The notes under the pieces were generated by a model. The model searched no databases. It saw only the letters and a program-made list of their open reading frames with translations, and was not told the origin of the DNA. 64,000 nt of DNA from Lonsdalea britannica (GTDB taxonomy: Bacteria > Pseudomonadota > Gammaproteobacteria > Enterobacterales > Enterobacteriaceae), in contig NZ_LUTN01000013.1 in the NCBI RefSeq assembly GCF_002111595.1, positions 1 to 64,000 of the forward strand, in the 5' to 3' direction. Below, in pieces: positions 49,277 to 60,328 of this stretch (position 1 is its first letter; every line of letters starts with the position of its first letter). A program made the position numbers and the translations under genes.

Positions 49277-49568
49277 GGCGGTGGCCTCTGTTTAACGTAG
49301 GGAAGGGGAATACCTGAGTTAACAGAGCAATTAACGTGCCCGTTTTTTGATTCGGAGAAAGTAGGCGGTGGATACGTCAAGTATTGTGCAGTTTGCCCGG
49401 TTTTTGCGTCTTTATTTCCCGTAACCGCTCTATGATTGTGCGTTTTGCCCGATAGTTGCACTGATATCGACAGGCGTGTCGTGAGGACTCGAGGGGCGTT
49501 GCGATGGAATGAGTGAGGGCGGGGCGATAAAAGGTCGCCGCCGCGAATACGGCGACGACGGTCGGGGA

Positions 49569-51149
49569 TCAGGGCAGTAGCGGGAGCTTATCGCCGATGC
49601 GGAACATCGCCATCGCGTCCACCAAGTGGCGGGATTGCGCTTCCAGCGATTCGGTCGTCGTGGCGGAAGCTTTCACCAGCGCGGCGTTCTGCTGAGCGAC
49701 CTTGTCTATCTGAGTAAAGGCGATATTCACCTGCTCGATGCCGTGGTGCTGCTCTTGAGACGCATAGGAGATTTCCTTCATCAGGCTGGTGATGCGGTTG
49801 ATCTCGCCGGATACCTCGTCCATGGTCTCGCCCGCCTGTGAGGCCAGCGTCAGCCCCTCGGTCACGTGGGTTTGCGAATCCATGATCAGCGTTCGAATTT
49901 CCTTGGCGGCCTGTCCGCTGTGCTGGGCCAGATTTCGGACCTCGCTCGCCACTACCGCGAACCCTTTGCCCTGTTCTCCGGCGCGAGCCGCTTCCACCGC
50001 CGCGTTCAGCGCCAGAATGTTGGTCTGAAATGCAATGCCGTCGATGACGCCGAGGATGTCGCTGATGCGTTTGGCGCTGTTGGCGATTTCCTGCATTTTC
50101 TCAATGACGTAGCACACCGATTCGTTGCCCCGGTCGGTGGTGTCCGAGACTTTATCGGTTAACTGATGCGCCAGCGTGGCGTTGTCGGCGTTGTGTTTGA
50201 CCGTCGCGCTGAGCTGTTCCAGGCTGGCTGCGGTCTGCTCGAGTGCGGCCACTGAGGCTTCGGTACGCTCTTCGAGGTGGCGGTTGCCGGACGTGAGTTC
50301 ATGGCTGCCGCGGTCAATGTGAGTACTGGCGTCTCGCACTTGTTCGACCGACGCCAGCAGCGCGAGCTGCATGCGCTCAATGGCGTCGCTCAGTCGGCCC
50401 AGCTCATTATCGCCGCCCGCCGGAATCCGCTGCGTCAGATCGCCCGCCGCCACCTGTTCCAACTGGTCAACCGCCCGGTCGAGCGGCTTAAGCAGCATAT
50501 GCCGCAGCGCCATCCATCCAAGAAACACCAGCAGCAGCGATAGCAGGCCCGCTACGCTAATCAGCAACAGCATGACGCGTTCGTTATGTTCGGCGTCCTG
50601 AATACGGTCAACCGCCTGCTGCTGCGCATAGGTTCGAAACGCTTGAATCGCGCTGTCGAACGCCATCGACAGCGGCGTCAGATTGCTTTCCAACAGCGTG
50701 TAGTACTCGTCCGTATACTGTTTTTGCAGCGATTCCACCATCGGGTTGAGGCCCTGTTCCAGATAGCGTTGATAGGATGTCGCGACGTTCTTCGCCAGCG
50801 TGAGTCCTTCCTCCGCCGCATTGTCGGTCTGGGAAAACTGCTGGATAACGTTTGTGGCGCTTTGGACCTCGCGGGTCAGGCGTTCGGTTTCCTGCGCGCC
50901 GATATCGAGCAGCCCCATCTCGATTTTCCGGACGGCCAGCGTGGCCGAGGCTCTCGCCTGCAGCGTGAGGTTATAGCCGCTCATCAGGCCGCCTAGCTGT
51001 AGGCCCTGAATGTGATTTAGCGCGCCGAGCGATTGTCGGCTTTGATTAATGGCGTGAATGCCCATACCGCTGACGATAAGCAGCAGCAGGGTGATAAGCG
51101 TTAACAACGATAAAAGACCGGTACGAATGGAGAGGTTCTTCAAACGCAT
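49569..51149 (-). CDS. Methyl-accepting chemotaxis protein (Tar-like ligand domain)
   Basis: The 526-aa receptor has TM1 (about residues 11-33), a periplasmic Tar-type four-helix domain (about 35-190), TM2 (about 193-212), HAMP (213-265) and a signalling domain with [20 protein letters not shown] at the tip. The C-terminus (GDKLPLLP) lacks a CheR-binding pentapeptide, so adaptation would need help from other receptors. It stands alone between the deaminase operon and nsrR, where most enterobacteria have purA. The ligand is unknown. Confidence 0.92.
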   Translation of the reverse strand: MRLKNLSIRTGLLSLLTLITLLLLIVSGMGIHAINQSRQSLGALNHIQGLQLGGLMSGYNLTLQARASATLAVRKIEMGLLDIGAQETERLTREVQSATNVIQQFSQTDNAAEEGLTLAKNVATSYQRYLEQGLNPMVESLQKQYTDEYYTLLESNLTPLSMAFDSAIQAFRTYAQQQAVDRIQDAEHNERVMLLLISVAGLLSLLLVFLGWMALRHMLLKPLDRAVDQLEQVAAGDLTQRIPAGGDNELGRLSDAIERMQLALLASVEQVRDASTHIDRGSHELTSGNRHLEERTEASVAALEQTAASLEQLSATVKHNADNATLAHQLTDKVSDTTDRGNESVCYVIEKMQEIANSAKRISDILGVIDGIAFQTNILALNAAVEAARAGEQGKGFAVVASEVRNLAQHSGQAAKEIRTLIMDSQTHVTEGLTLASQAGETMDEVSGEINRITSLMKEISYASQEQHHGIEQVNIAFTQIDKVAQQNAALVKASATTTESLEAQSRHLVDAMAMFRIGDKLPLLP

Positions 51150-51631
51150 GATGTCGATTCCCTGTGTGTAGAAAAATCACGGGCGGCATCACTGCAACGC
51201 CGCCGGACGTTGCCTGCTATAAATAAGAATCTGTCCCTGACTGACCCTGTTGAATCTGGGCAGTGCTCGGTACCCTGACGTACCCTCTGTACGCTCAGGT
51301 GGGTGCGCACTGTTCGTGTTCGAACGAGGTGTACTCATGGGATAAGGCCACAAGAAGAGTGGAATCAGAACATATCAGAAGAGCGATGAGGGCAGGAAAC
51401 AGGATTCCCTTATCTTATGGCGGAGCCAAAAGAGGGCAAAATGAAGTGAAATTGTCGTTAAACGTTAAATAATTGGCCTGATGTTTGCCGCTGGTTTATT
51501 ATCTGCTGATAAAAAATGAGCATGTAGTGTGAGATGCCGTTTACGATTGTGTGGTTGCGTAGCACGGCGGGGAACCTGAAAGCACGGGGCGGCTTCCTCA
51601 GCGACACCCGAAAATGTCCCCAGAGGTGAAT
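51150..51631. other. Intergenic region between the chemoreceptor and nsrR
   Basis: The 480-base divergent gap contains no supportable gene. A hairpin-forming stretch occurs near 51267-51293 (CTGACGTAC ... GTACGCTCAG). The promoters for both flanking genes should be here. Confidence 0.45.
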
Positions 51632-52057
51632 GTGCAGTTAACACGTTTTACGGATTATGGCCTGCGAGCGCTGATCTATCTGGCGTCGTTGCCGGAAGGA
51701 AAAATGACCAGTATTACCGAGGTGACCGACGTTTACGGCCTCTCACGCAATCATATGGTCAAAATTATCAATCAACTGAGCCGCGCCGGGCTGATTAACG
51801 CGGTCCGTGGAAAAAATGGCGGCATCCGACTGGGCCGGGACCCGGCTACCATCCGCCTCAGCGACGTATTGCGAGAACTGGAGCCGCTGACCTTGGTCAA
51901 CTGCGATCGCGATGCGTGTCACATAACTTCCGCCTGCCGTCTCAAGCAGGCCCTTCATCAGGCAGTGCAGAGTTTCCTGCAGGAGCTGGACAGTTACACG
52001 CTGGCTGATATGGTGAAAGAAAATCCGCCGCTATACCAATTACTTCTGGTTGAATAA
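51632..52057 (+). CDS. nsrR: Nitric oxide-sensing repressor NsrR
   Basis: NsrR is an Rrf2-family repressor whose Fe-S cluster reacts with nitric oxide, releasing genes such as hmp. The 141-aa protein, equal in length to E. coli NsrR, starts with GTG at 51632 ([14 protein letters not shown]) behind AGAGGTGA. The winged helix-turn-helix ([20 protein letters not shown]) and the three cluster cysteines in [17 protein letters not shown] are present. rnr follows after 43 bases, as in E. coli. Confidence 0.97.
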   Translation: MQLTRFTDYGLRALIYLASLPEGKMTSITEVTDVYGLSRNHMVKIINQLSRAGLINAVRGKNGGIRLGRDPATIRLSDVLRELEPLTLVNCDRDACHITSACRLKQALHQAVQSFLQELDSYTLADMVKENPPLYQLLLVE

Positions 52058-52100
52058 GCAATCCGTTCAGCCACCTGCCGATGACAACGGAGGAAACTTA

Positions 52101-54545
52101 ATGTCACAAGACCCATTTCTCGAACGAGAAGCAGAAAAGTACGAATCACCGATTCCTAGCCGAGAATACATTCTGGCGCACCTCGCCAAGCGAGATACCC
52201 CTATCAGTCGTGAAGAACTGGCCAAAGATCTGGAACTGACGTCTGACGAACAACAAGAAGCGCTGCGTCGCCGCCTGAGAGCGATGGAGCGTGACGGCCA
52301 GCTGGTCTTCACCCGCCGTAAATGCTACGCCCTGCCTGAAAAACTGGATTTGCTTCGCGGTACGGTCATGGGCCATCGCGACGGCTTCGGTTTCCTGCGC
52401 GTCGAGGGTCGCAAGGACGACCTGTACCTGTCTGCCGAACAGATGAAAACAACGATACACGGCGACGTCGTACTGGCCCAGCCCCTCGGCGAAGATCGTA
52501 AAGGCCGCAGAGAAGGACGTATCGTCCGCGTTCTTGAGCCGCGGACTAGCCAGATCGTCGGCCGTTACTTTACCGAAGCCGGTACGGGCTTCGTGGTGCC
52601 GGACGACAGTCGTCTGAGCTTCGATATCCTGATCCCGCCTGAGGCGGTATCCACCGCCCGTATGGGATCGGTCGTGGTGGTCGAGCTGACGCAGCGCGCC
52701 ACGCGTCGCTCCAAGGCGATCGGTAAGATTGTGGAAGTGCTGGGCGACAACATGGGGACCGGGCTGGCGGTGGATATCGCGCTGCGCACCCATGATATTC
52801 CGCACGCCTGGCCGCCCGAAGTGGAAGAACAGGTCGGCGAATACAGCAGCGAAGTGCCTGAGAGCGCCAAACAGGGTCGCATCGATTTGCGTCAGCTGCC
52901 GTTAGTCACCATTGATGGCGAAGACGCCCGTGACTTCGATGATGCCGTTTTCTGCCAGAAGAAACGCGGCGGCGGCTGGCGTCTTTGGGTGGCGATTGCG
53001 GACGTAAGCTACTATGTACGCCCGGAGACGCCGCTTGATACCGAAGCGCGCGCCCGCGGCACGTCGGTTTACTTCCCGTCTCAGGTTGTGCCGATGCTGC
53101 CGGAAGCGCTTTCCAACGGCCTGTGCTCCCTGAACCCGCAGGTGGATCGTCTGTGCATGGTGTGCGAGATGACCATCTCCGCGCAGGGACGTCTCTCTTC
53201 CTACAAATTCTACGAAGCGGTGATGAGCTCTCACGCGCGTCTCACCTATACCAAGGTGTGGAACATTCTGCAGGGCGACAAAGCGCTGCGCGCGCATTAC
53301 CAGCCGCTGGTCGGCGCGCTGGAAGAGTTGCACGAGATGTACAAAGTGCTGGATAAAGCCCGTGAACAACGAGGCGGCATCGCGTTTGAAACGGAAGAGG
53401 CGAAGTTTATCTTCAACGCCGATCGCCGTATCGATCGCGTGGAAGCCGTGGTGCGTAACGATGCGCACAAGCTGATTGAAGAGTGCATGATCCTGGCGAA
53501 TATCGCGGCGGCCAAGTTCGTTGAGAAACACGAAGAGCCTGCGCTGTTCCGCGTCCACGATCGTCCTACCGAAGACCACGTTCTGGCGCTGCGCAGCGTG
53601 CTGGGCGAGCTGGGCCTGACGCTGAAAGGCGGTATGAAGCCACAGCCTCAGGACTATGCGGAGCTGATGACGCAGCTGGCCGACCGTCCGGACCGCGACA
53701 TGTTGCAGACCATGCTGCTGCGTTCGATGAAGCAGGCGGTTTACGATCCGGAAAACCGCGGCCACTTCGGGCTGGCGCTGACTTCTTATGCGCACTTCAC
53801 CTCGCCGATCCGCCGCTATCCCGATCTCTCGTTGCACCGGGCGATCAAATATCTGTTGAGCGACCGTAAAGCGCGTTCCACCGCGACCGGCGGCTGGCAT
53901 AGCGATATGGCGGAATGCCTGCAACTGGGTCAGCACTGTTCCATGACGGAACGCCGTGCGGATGAAGCGACGCGTGACGTGGCCGACTGGCTGAAATGCG
54001 ACTTCATGCAGGATCATGTGGGCGAAGTCTTCACCGGCGTGATCTCCAGCGTTACCGGGTTCGGCTTCTTCGTCCGTCTCAACGACCTGTTTATCGATGG
54101 GCTGGTGCACGTTTCGTCGCTGGATAACGACTACTATCGCTATGATAATATCGGCCAGCGTCTGATTGGCGAATCACGCGGTCAGGTTTACCGCTTGGGC
54201 GACGTAGTCGAAATCCGCGTCGAAGCGGTGCATATGGACGAGCGCAATATCGACTTCGCACTGGTCTCTTCCACGCGCAAAGTGCGCGGTGAAGGAAAAA
54301 CGGCGCGTGACCGGATGAAGCAGGGCGACGGGAAAGACAATAAATCCCCTCGTCGTCGTAAGCCTGCCAACAAGCACGTCAACTTTGAGCCGGACAGCGC
54401 GTTCCGCAACGATAACGACGGCGTCAAGAAAGCTGACGGCGGGAAAAAAGCGCCGTCCAGAGCCAAAAAGAACGTGCAGAAAACGCGTAAGATCGCCGCC
54501 GCCACCAAGGCCAAACGCGCAGGCAAAAAGCCCGCCGCGGAATAG
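52101..54545 (+). CDS. rnr: Ribonuclease R
   Basis: RNase R is the 3'-5' exoribonuclease able to degrade structured RNA. The 814-aa protein (813 in E. coli) begins [14 protein letters not shown] with an N-terminal helix-turn-helix, followed by cold-shock domains and the RNB catalytic domain with metal aspartates in [16 protein letters not shown]. Later come the RNB tyrosine/arginine region [18 protein letters not shown], an S1 domain ([20 protein letters not shown]), and a lysine-rich tail ([16 protein letters not shown]). GAGG lies upstream of ATG 52101. It forms an operon with nsrR and rlmB. Confidence 0.98.
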   Translation: MSQDPFLEREAEKYESPIPSREYILAHLAKRDTPISREELAKDLELTSDEQQEALRRRLRAMERDGQLVFTRRKCYALPEKLDLLRGTVMGHRDGFGFLRVEGRKDDLYLSAEQMKTTIHGDVVLAQPLGEDRKGRREGRIVRVLEPRTSQIVGRYFTEAGTGFVVPDDSRLSFDILIPPEAVSTARMGSVVVVELTQRATRRSKAIGKIVEVLGDNMGTGLAVDIALRTHDIPHAWPPEVEEQVGEYSSEVPESAKQGRIDLRQLPLVTIDGEDARDFDDAVFCQKKRGGGWRLWVAIADVSYYVRPETPLDTEARARGTSVYFPSQVVPMLPEALSNGLCSLNPQVDRLCMVCEMTISAQGRLSSYKFYEAVMSSHARLTYTKVWNILQGDKALRAHYQPLVGALEELHEMYKVLDKAREQRGGIAFETEEAKFIFNADRRIDRVEAVVRNDAHKLIEECMILANIAAAKFVEKHEEPALFRVHDRPTEDHVLALRSVLGELGLTLKGGMKPQPQDYAELMTQLADRPDRDMLQTMLLRSMKQAVYDPENRGHFGLALTSYAHFTSPIRRYPDLSLHRAIKYLLSDRKARSTATGGWHSDMAECLQLGQHCSMTERRADEATRDVADWLKCDFMQDHVGEVFTGVISSVTGFGFFVRLNDLFIDGLVHVSSLDNDYYRYDNIGQRLIGESRGQVYRLGDVVEIRVEAVHMDERNIDFALVSSTRKVRGEGKTARDRMKQGDGKDNKSPRRRKPANKHVNFEPDSAFRNDNDGVKKADGGKKAPSRAKKNVQKTRKIAAATKAKRAGKKPAAE

Positions 54546-54641
54546 GTCTGACGCCTGGCGATCAGCGCAGCGTCGGCGAGGGGAAACTTGGCTGATGGGC
54601 GTGTCGTCAGGCGCAGCGAAGCGTCTCCATTATCAACATCG

Positions 54642-54662
54642 CGGGCGGTTTACCGCCCGTTA
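54642..54662 (+). terminator. GC-rich hairpin between rnr and rlmB
   Basis: CGGGCGGT pairs with ACCGCCCG (54642-54649 with 54652-54659) just 21 bases before the rlmB start. With no T run it may act as an attenuator or processing site in the operon. Confidence 0.35.
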
Positions 54663-54682
54663 TATCTGTCAAAAGAGTATCA

Positions 54683-55414
54683 ATGAGCGAAATTATTTAC
54701 GGTATCCACGCGGTTAAAGCCCTGTTGGAGCGCGACCCACAGCGTTTTCTCGAAGTCTTCATTCTGAAAGGTCGGGAAGACCGTCGTCTGCAGCCGGTTG
54801 TCGCCGAGCTGGAATCCAACGGCATCGCCGTGCAGGTCGCCAACCGCCAGTGGCTCGACAGCAAAGTCGAGGGTGCCGTACATCAGGGGATCATCGCCAA
54901 CGTTAAGCCGGGGCGACAGTTTCAGGAAAACGATCTGCCTGAGCTGCTGGCTGCCCACGAAGCACCGTTCCTGCTGGTGCTGGACGGCGTGACCGACCCC
55001 CATAATCTGGGCGCTTGCCTGCGTAGCGCAGATGCCGCGGGCGTGAACGCGGTGATTGTTCCGCGCGACCGTTCCGCACAGCTGAACGCCACGGCGAAGA
55101 AAGTCGCCTGCGGCGCAGCGGAAAGCGTGCCGCTGATTCGCGTGACCAATCTGGCGCGTACGCTGCGTTTGCTGCAAGAGCACAACGTGTGGATTGTGGG
55201 AACGGCGGGCGAGGCTGACCATACGCTGTATCAAAGCAAGCTGACCGGCCCAATGGCGCTGGTAATGGGGGCGGAAGGTGAAGGAATGCGTCGATTGACG
55301 CGCGAGCATTGCGATGAGCTGATCAGCATTCCGATGGCGGGCAGCGTCTCTTCGCTGAACGTGTCGGTCGCCACCGGCGTATGCCTGTTCGAAGCGGTGC
55401 GCCAGCGCAGCTAA
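54683..55414 (+). CDS. rlmB: 23S rRNA 2'-O-methyltransferase RlmB
   Basis: RlmB methylates the 2'-OH of G2251 in the 23S rRNA P-loop. The 243-aa SPOUT protein (same length as E. coli) has an N-terminal L30e-like substrate-binding domain ([15 protein letters not shown]) and the C-terminal knotted domain with motif 1 [20 protein letters not shown], motif 2 [16 protein letters not shown], and motif 3 [18 protein letters not shown]. Third gene of nsrR-rnr-rlmB. Confidence 0.98.
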   Translation: MSEIIYGIHAVKALLERDPQRFLEVFILKGREDRRLQPVVAELESNGIAVQVANRQWLDSKVEGAVHQGIIANVKPGRQFQENDLPELLAAHEAPFLLVLDGVTDPHNLGACLRSADAAGVNAVIVPRDRSAQLNATAKKVACGAAESVPLIRVTNLARTLRLLQEHNVWIVGTAGEADHTLYQSKLTGPMALVMGAEGEGMRRLTREHCDELISIPMAGSVSSLNVSVATGVCLFEAVRQRS

Positions 55415-55428
55415 GACGGGGTGTGATG

Positions 55429-55450
55429 GCGGGAGCAAGCTGGCTCCCGC
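55429..55450. terminator. Hairpin between convergent rlmB and the 55.5-kb gene
   Basis: An 8-bp perfect GC-rich stem (55429-55436 with 55443-55450) with a 6-nt loop sits in the 48-base gap. There is no T run, so strength is uncertain. Confidence 0.45.
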
Positions 55451-55462
55451 TGGATGATTCGC

Positions 55463-55744
55463 TTATTTGGCGGCGGTCGACGAGGCTTTGGCCGCGATGC
55501 GCTGTTCTACCGCGTTACACCACAGTACAGAGGTTTTGTTCGGCCAGGATTTCGCCGCCAGCTTACTCTCTACGGCCTGTTGCCAGGTCGTCGAACCAAT
55601 CTGCACGCTGATTTGCGATTGGCCGAGGATATTCAGTTCGGACTCTACCCATAAATTCCATTCCAGGCTGCGGCAGGGCGCGGTGGCTGCCGTGGCGGAA
55701 CCCGCACTGAACAGCAGAACGGCGATGGCCAATATTTTCTTCAT
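55463..55744 (-). CDS. Small periplasmic protein of unknown function (93 aa)
   Basis: A signal peptide (MKKILAIAVLLFSAGSATAA) precedes a mature domain of about 73 aa with two cysteines, in APCRSLEW and VLWCNAVEQ, likely disulphide-bonded. There are several tryptophans (EWNLWVES, TTWQQAVES). I do not recognise the family. GAGGATGTA precedes the ATG. It follows the BsmA-like lipoprotein gene by 23 bases on the same strand, so the two probably form an operon of envelope proteins. Confidence 0.75.
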   Translation of the reverse strand: MKKILAIAVLLFSAGSATAATAPCRSLEWNLWVESELNILGQSQISVQIGSTTWQQAVESKLAAKSWPNKTSVLWCNAVEQRIAAKASSTAAK

Positions 55745-55767
55745 TACATCCTCTCAATCGGGTGGTT

Positions 55768-56169
55768 TCAGGGTTTCTGGACCGCCGGCTGCCTGTATAG
55801 CACGGCAAAGGCTCTCCAGACGCCGGGGTTGAGCGCTTCGCTCTCCATCCGGCTGACAATCCGGTAATACTGCGCGCCGCGCTGATTAGCCTGGCGCCTC
55901 ACTTCTCGGTCCGCGTCATCGGGACTCCCCCGCACGATAACAGAAAGCGTGTCGATTCTATCCAGTGAAAAGCTTTGCTGCCGTGTGATTTCAATCGCCT
56001 GTTGACCGGGCGGCGGCGCGGGTTCTGGCGTGTTCAAGCCGCAGGCGGAGAGTAGCAGAGAACATGAAAATATCGCCAGTCGCTGACGTGTCCGTTGTAA
56101 TGCGCTGCGCGCCAAAAAGAAAATCGCTGAACATTTTCGCTGAAAAGGCTGAGGCTCCGTCAACAGCAT
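55768..56169 (-). CDS. bsmA: BsmA-like lipoprotein (DUF1471)
   Basis: The protein carries a lipoprotein signal ending in the lipobox LLLSACG, a Pro-rich linker and one DUF1471 domain with IDTLSVIVRGSPDDADREVR and AQYYRIVSRME. This resembles E. coli BsmA (YjfO), which affects biofilm maturation and stress response. BsmA lies in the same rlmB-rpsF chromosome region in E. coli. The start is uncertain: I use ATG 56169 (MLLTEPQPFQ), which leaves an unusually long n-region before the signal; the open frame extends further to 56316. Confidence 0.75.
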   Translation of the reverse strand: MLLTEPQPFQRKCSAIFFLARSALQRTRQRLAIFSCSLLLSACGLNTPEPAPPPGQQAIEITRQQSFSLDRIDTLSVIVRGSPDDADREVRRQANQRGAQYYRIVSRMESEALNPGVWRAFAVLYRQPAVQKP

Positions 56170-56477
56170 CTTCGCTGCCTGCTGGTGCGTGGATGACTCT
56201 GCTGGTTTTTCGCCTTTTGTGTGGCACTTTTCGCTGGTGGATTGACTAATGGCTGTCGTTTTTTGCTTGCCAATTGCCTTATCGCAGTCGTAATATTCTG
56301 CTGTTTCCATTTCCACTCACCTATCGCATTGCAAAGGAGGTTCAGTATGACTTATTCACATTCAACCCTTTGCAGGCAATGTCAGGATTAATCACCGCAG
56401 TTTTCTGTTTCTTTGCGTCTTGTTCCGGCTTCTGCCTGCCCACGAAATCTTTTTCAATTGATCATTAGGATTGATCT
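56170..56477. other. Intergenic region upstream of the RtcB-PrfH operon
   Basis: This divergent gap should hold promoters for the BsmA-like gene and the RtcB-PrfH operon. It contains the short ORF at 56347-56391 with a perfect Shine-Dalgarno, described separately. The 86 bases between that ORF and rtcB are T-rich. Confidence 0.5.
56347..56391 (+). CDS. Possible 14-aa leader peptide of the RtcB-PrfH operon
   Basis: A 14-codon ORF (MTYSHSTLCRQCQD) is preceded by AAAGGAGG, a perfect anti-16S match, at 6-base spacing. This is a stronger ribosome-binding site than that of the rtcB gene it precedes (AGGA). The short length, the site strength and the 86-base gap to rtcB resemble translated leaders that couple ribosome behaviour to downstream expression. 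Nothing is known of it and a remnant of a longer gene cannot be excluded. Confidence 0.4.
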   Translation: MTYSHSTLCRQCQD

Positions 56478-57598
56478 ATGGGCAATACAATTCGCTCTAT
56501 TTCTGCGTGCGTGAATGTGATCGCGTCGCAAAACACCTGGATTGATGATACCGCCATTCAGCAATTGACCGCTACAGCCGGTCTGCCGGATATGGCGCGG
56601 GTGTCCGGCATGCCGGACCTGCATCCGGGGCGCGGCTATCCCATTGGGGCCGCTTTTTTCTCTCTCCGCCGTTTTTACCCTGCGCTGGTCGGTAACGATA
56701 TCGGCTGTGGCATGGCGTTATGGCGCACCGGCTTATCTGCCGGCAAAATTTCTCTGGATAAGCTGGAGAAAAGATTGGGCAATATCGATGGTCCGTTGGA
56801 CGACGTGCCGGACCTCGACGACGATATGCTGCCGCACCGGTTTTCTCTCGGCACCCTTGGCGGCGGTAATCATTTTGCCGAGCTGCAACAGGTGGATCAG
56901 GTCTACCAGCCGTCACTCTTTGAAGAAATGATGCCGGACGCCCGGCGACTCTTGCTGCTTGTGCATAGCGGGTCGCGAGGGCTAGGTCAGGCCATTTTGG
57001 AGCAGCACGTCCGAAAGCACGGGCATCAAGGTTTGCGGGAGGGGACGCCCGACGCTGATGATTACTGGCGGCAGCATCAACAGGCGCTGCGCTTTGCCGA
57101 GGTTAATCGGCAGTGCATTGCCCTGCGTATGTTGCAGCGGTGGCACACGGACGGCGAAGCCTGCTGGATGTGGCTCACAATCTGGTGACGTCGACCACCA
57201 TCGACGGCGAGGCCGGGTGGCTGCACCGCAAGGGCGCCACGCCGTCCGATGCCGGTCCGGTCGTCATCCCCGGCTCTCGCGGCGATTACAGCTATCTGGT
57301 ACAGCCGCGGCCCGATGCAGTCAGTCTGTACTCATTGGCGCACGGCGCAGGCCGCAAATGGATGCGTACCGAATGCAAGGCGCGCCTTGAGCAGCGCTAC
57401 AGCATGCAGGATCTGGCGCGTACCGCGCTGGGGAGTCGCGTCATCTGTCAGGATAAACAGCTGATGTTTCAGGAGGCGCCTCAGGCGTACAAGTCGATTG
57501 ATACGGTGATCGCGTCTCTGGAAGGGGCGGGACTGATCACGCCAATCGCGCGTTTGAAGCCGTTGTTAACGTATAAAACGCGGGGAGGTGCCGCATGA
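56478..57598 (+). pseudogene. RtcB-family RNA ligase of the PrfH-linked type (one-base frameshift)
   Basis: RtcB ligases join 2',3'-cyclic phosphate and 5'-OH RNA ends using Mn2+ and GTP. Visible motifs: PDLHPGRGYPIGA (about residues 45-57), the Mn-binding cysteine in NDIGCGMALW, GTLGGGNHFAEL, VHSGSRGLG, PGSRGDYSYLV and HGAGRKWMRTE. The frame breaks around 57155; one base added there gives GGSLLDVAHNLVTS and a product of about 373 aa, shorter than E. coli RtcB (408) as in the PrfH-linked branch. Its stop overlaps the prfH start by 4 bases. Known PrfH-linked RtcBs repair 16S rRNA cut in the decoding centre; that role here is inferred from linkage. Confidence 0.85.
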
Positions 57599-58212
57599 TT
57601 TTTCTGCAACTCTCCGCCGCGCAAGGGCCTGATGAGTGCATGTTGGCGACCGCCAAGGCATTACACACGCTGACGCGCGAAGCGCACGCGTTGTCCGTCA
57701 CGCTGGAGATGGTCGAAAGCGAATCCGGGGACCGGCCGGGAACGCTGAGATCCGCGTTGGTTCTACTGCAGGGCGACGCCGAGGAAGCGCTGGCGGACGC
57801 ATGGTGCGGGACGTTGCAGTGGGTTTGTCCCAGTCCCTGGCGTAAAGGTCCCGGGCGTAAGAACTGGTTTATCGGCGTGCAGCGTTTCACCCCACAGCAA
57901 ACGTTCACTGACGGAGAGATCCGTATCGAGACGCTGCGCTCTTCCGGTCCCGGTGGCCAGCACGTCAATAAGACGGAGTCCGCCGTCCGCGCGACGCATG
58001 TCGCCAGCGGCATCAGCGTACGGGTGCAAAGTGAGCGTAGCCAGCATGCCAATCGCCGTCTCGCGCTCCATTTGATTGAGTGGCGCTTACGGCAGCAGCA
58101 CCAGCAGCGGACGGCGGCCTTGCGGGAGCAGCGACATCGTTGTCACCAACAGGTTGAACGTGGCAATCCGGTGCGGGTGTTCAAAGGCGAGCGCTTCGAA
58201 CCCTGTGGTTAG
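57595..58212 (+). CDS. prfH: Peptide chain release factor homologue PrfH
   Basis: The 205-aa protein is a short class-I release factor relative. It has the peptidyl-tRNA hydrolysis motif in [20 protein letters not shown] (GGQ at about residues 120-122) and the following basic stretch [16 protein letters not shown]. It lacks the stop-codon recognition domain of RF1/RF2. PrfH releases nascent chains from ribosomes damaged in the decoding centre so that the linked RtcB can religate the 16S rRNA. The ATGA overlap with the ligase gene supports a functional pair. Start ATG 57595 follows GGGAGG at 5 bases. Confidence 0.92.
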   Translation: MIFLQLSAAQGPDECMLATAKALHTLTREAHALSVTLEMVESESGDRPGTLRSALVLLQGDAEEALADAWCGTLQWVCPSPWRKGPGRKNWFIGVQRFTPQQTFTDGEIRIETLRSSGPGGQHVNKTESAVRATHVASGISVRVQSERSQHANRRLALHLIEWRLRQQHQQRTAALREQRHRCHQQVERGNPVRVFKGERFEPCG

Positions 58213-58364
58213 CCATCCGCCAGCCGTCACGCTTTGTCGTTTTTTATCTATGGTTGGGGGGATTTCTTTTTATCCCTCAGGTGTGTTTGGCGCTATGGTA
58301 TGGGGAGTAAACGCGCTGGCGACGGCACTGGCGGCGTAGATGAACGAAAAGGGAGGTGACACTG

Positions 58365-59114
58365 ATGGTCGATATTTCGGTAACCACGATAAACGGCGTT
58401 GAGGCGTTGCACGCTACGCCATCAGGCAAACAGGCTGCGTCTCTGCCCACCGTTTTCTTCTTTCACGGTTTCACCTCCTCGAAAGAGGTCTATTCCTACT
58501 TCGGCTATGCGCTGGCGCATGCCGGATTTCGCGTGGTTTCCCCGGATGCCCCGATGCACGGCGCCCGCTTTGACGGTGACGACGCGCGGCGTTTGCATCA
58601 TTTCTGGGATATCTTCCAGCAGAATGTCCGGGAGCTGCCGGAGTACGTGGCGCATTTCCGTCAGTTGGGATTGATTGAAGACGGGCGCATTGGCGTCTGC
58701 GGCGCTTCATTGGGGGGGATGACCGCGTTAGCGTCGATGACGCAGTATCCGTGGATCAACGCGGTGGCGGCCTTTATGGGATCGGGCTATGTCTCATCAT
58801 TGTCGCGCTCTTTGTTCCCTCCGGTCGCGCCGGATGAACCGCAGAACGCGCCGCAATTCGCGTCGCTGGCAGAACAGCTTGCGCCTTACGATGTGGGGCA
58901 TCAGCTGGAAAAAGTGTCTGACCGACCGCTGCTGCTGTGGCATGGGCTGGCGGATACGCTGGTACCGGCGGACGAGACTGAACGTTTGTATCAGGCGCTT
59001 GCCAAACGTCAGCTGGACGCGAACGTGACTTATCTGACGGAGGCGGGTATCGGCCATAAAATCACCCCCACCGCGCTGCGGGCGGGCGCCCATTTTTTCC
59101 GTCAGCACCTCTGA
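58365..59114 (+). CDS. yjfP: Alpha/beta-hydrolase esterase YjfP
   Basis: The 249-aa serine hydrolase has the same length as E. coli YjfP, a carboxylesterase. The oxyanion region FFHGFTSSKEVYSYF, the nucleophile elbow GASLGG (Ser about residue 118), the acid in WHGLADTLVPADE and the terminal histidine in GIGHKITP are visible. GGGAGGTGA precedes the ATG at 58365 at good spacing. It lies upstream of rpsF as in E. coli, and a terminator closes it. Confidence 0.94.
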   Translation: MVDISVTTINGVEALHATPSGKQAASLPTVFFFHGFTSSKEVYSYFGYALAHAGFRVVSPDAPMHGARFDGDDARRLHHFWDIFQQNVRELPEYVAHFRQLGLIEDGRIGVCGASLGGMTALASMTQYPWINAVAAFMGSGYVSSLSRSLFPPVAPDEPQNAPQFASLAEQLAPYDVGHQLEKVSDRPLLLWHGLADTLVPADETERLYQALAKRQLDANVTYLTEAGIGHKITPTALRAGAHFFRQHL

Positions 59115-59155
59115 GTGGCGGACGTTTTCCTGTCGTCAATCACATCATTGACTCT

Positions 59156-59190
59156 AAGGCCGCGTCTTTTTCTCGCGGCCTTTCTGCTTT
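59156..59190 (+). terminator. Rho-independent terminator of yjfP
   Basis: A 9-bp stem (59156-59164 with 59174-59182) is followed by a T-rich tract, 42 bases after the yjfP stop. Confidence 0.8.
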
Positions 59191-59207
59191 CCCGGCCACA
59201 TTGTCGC

Positions 59208-59236
59208 TTGTGTTACCTGTACGGGGCACTTATAAT
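59208..59236 (+). promoter_or_regulatory. Sigma-70 promoter of the rpsF operon
   Basis: TTGTGT at 59208-59213 and a perfect TATAAT at 59231-59236 are separated by 17 bases. Transcription should start near 59243, leaving a leader of about 93 nt before rpsF. Confidence 0.75.
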
Positions 59237-59242
59237 TGCGCG

Positions 59243-59728
<486 letters not shown>

Positions 59729-59737
59729 TTTGCCGTG

Positions 59738-60287
<550 letters not shown>

Positions 60288-60328
60288 TCGGCTGCTGTCT
60301 ATTAACAAGACTTTAAGAGGATAAGGTA

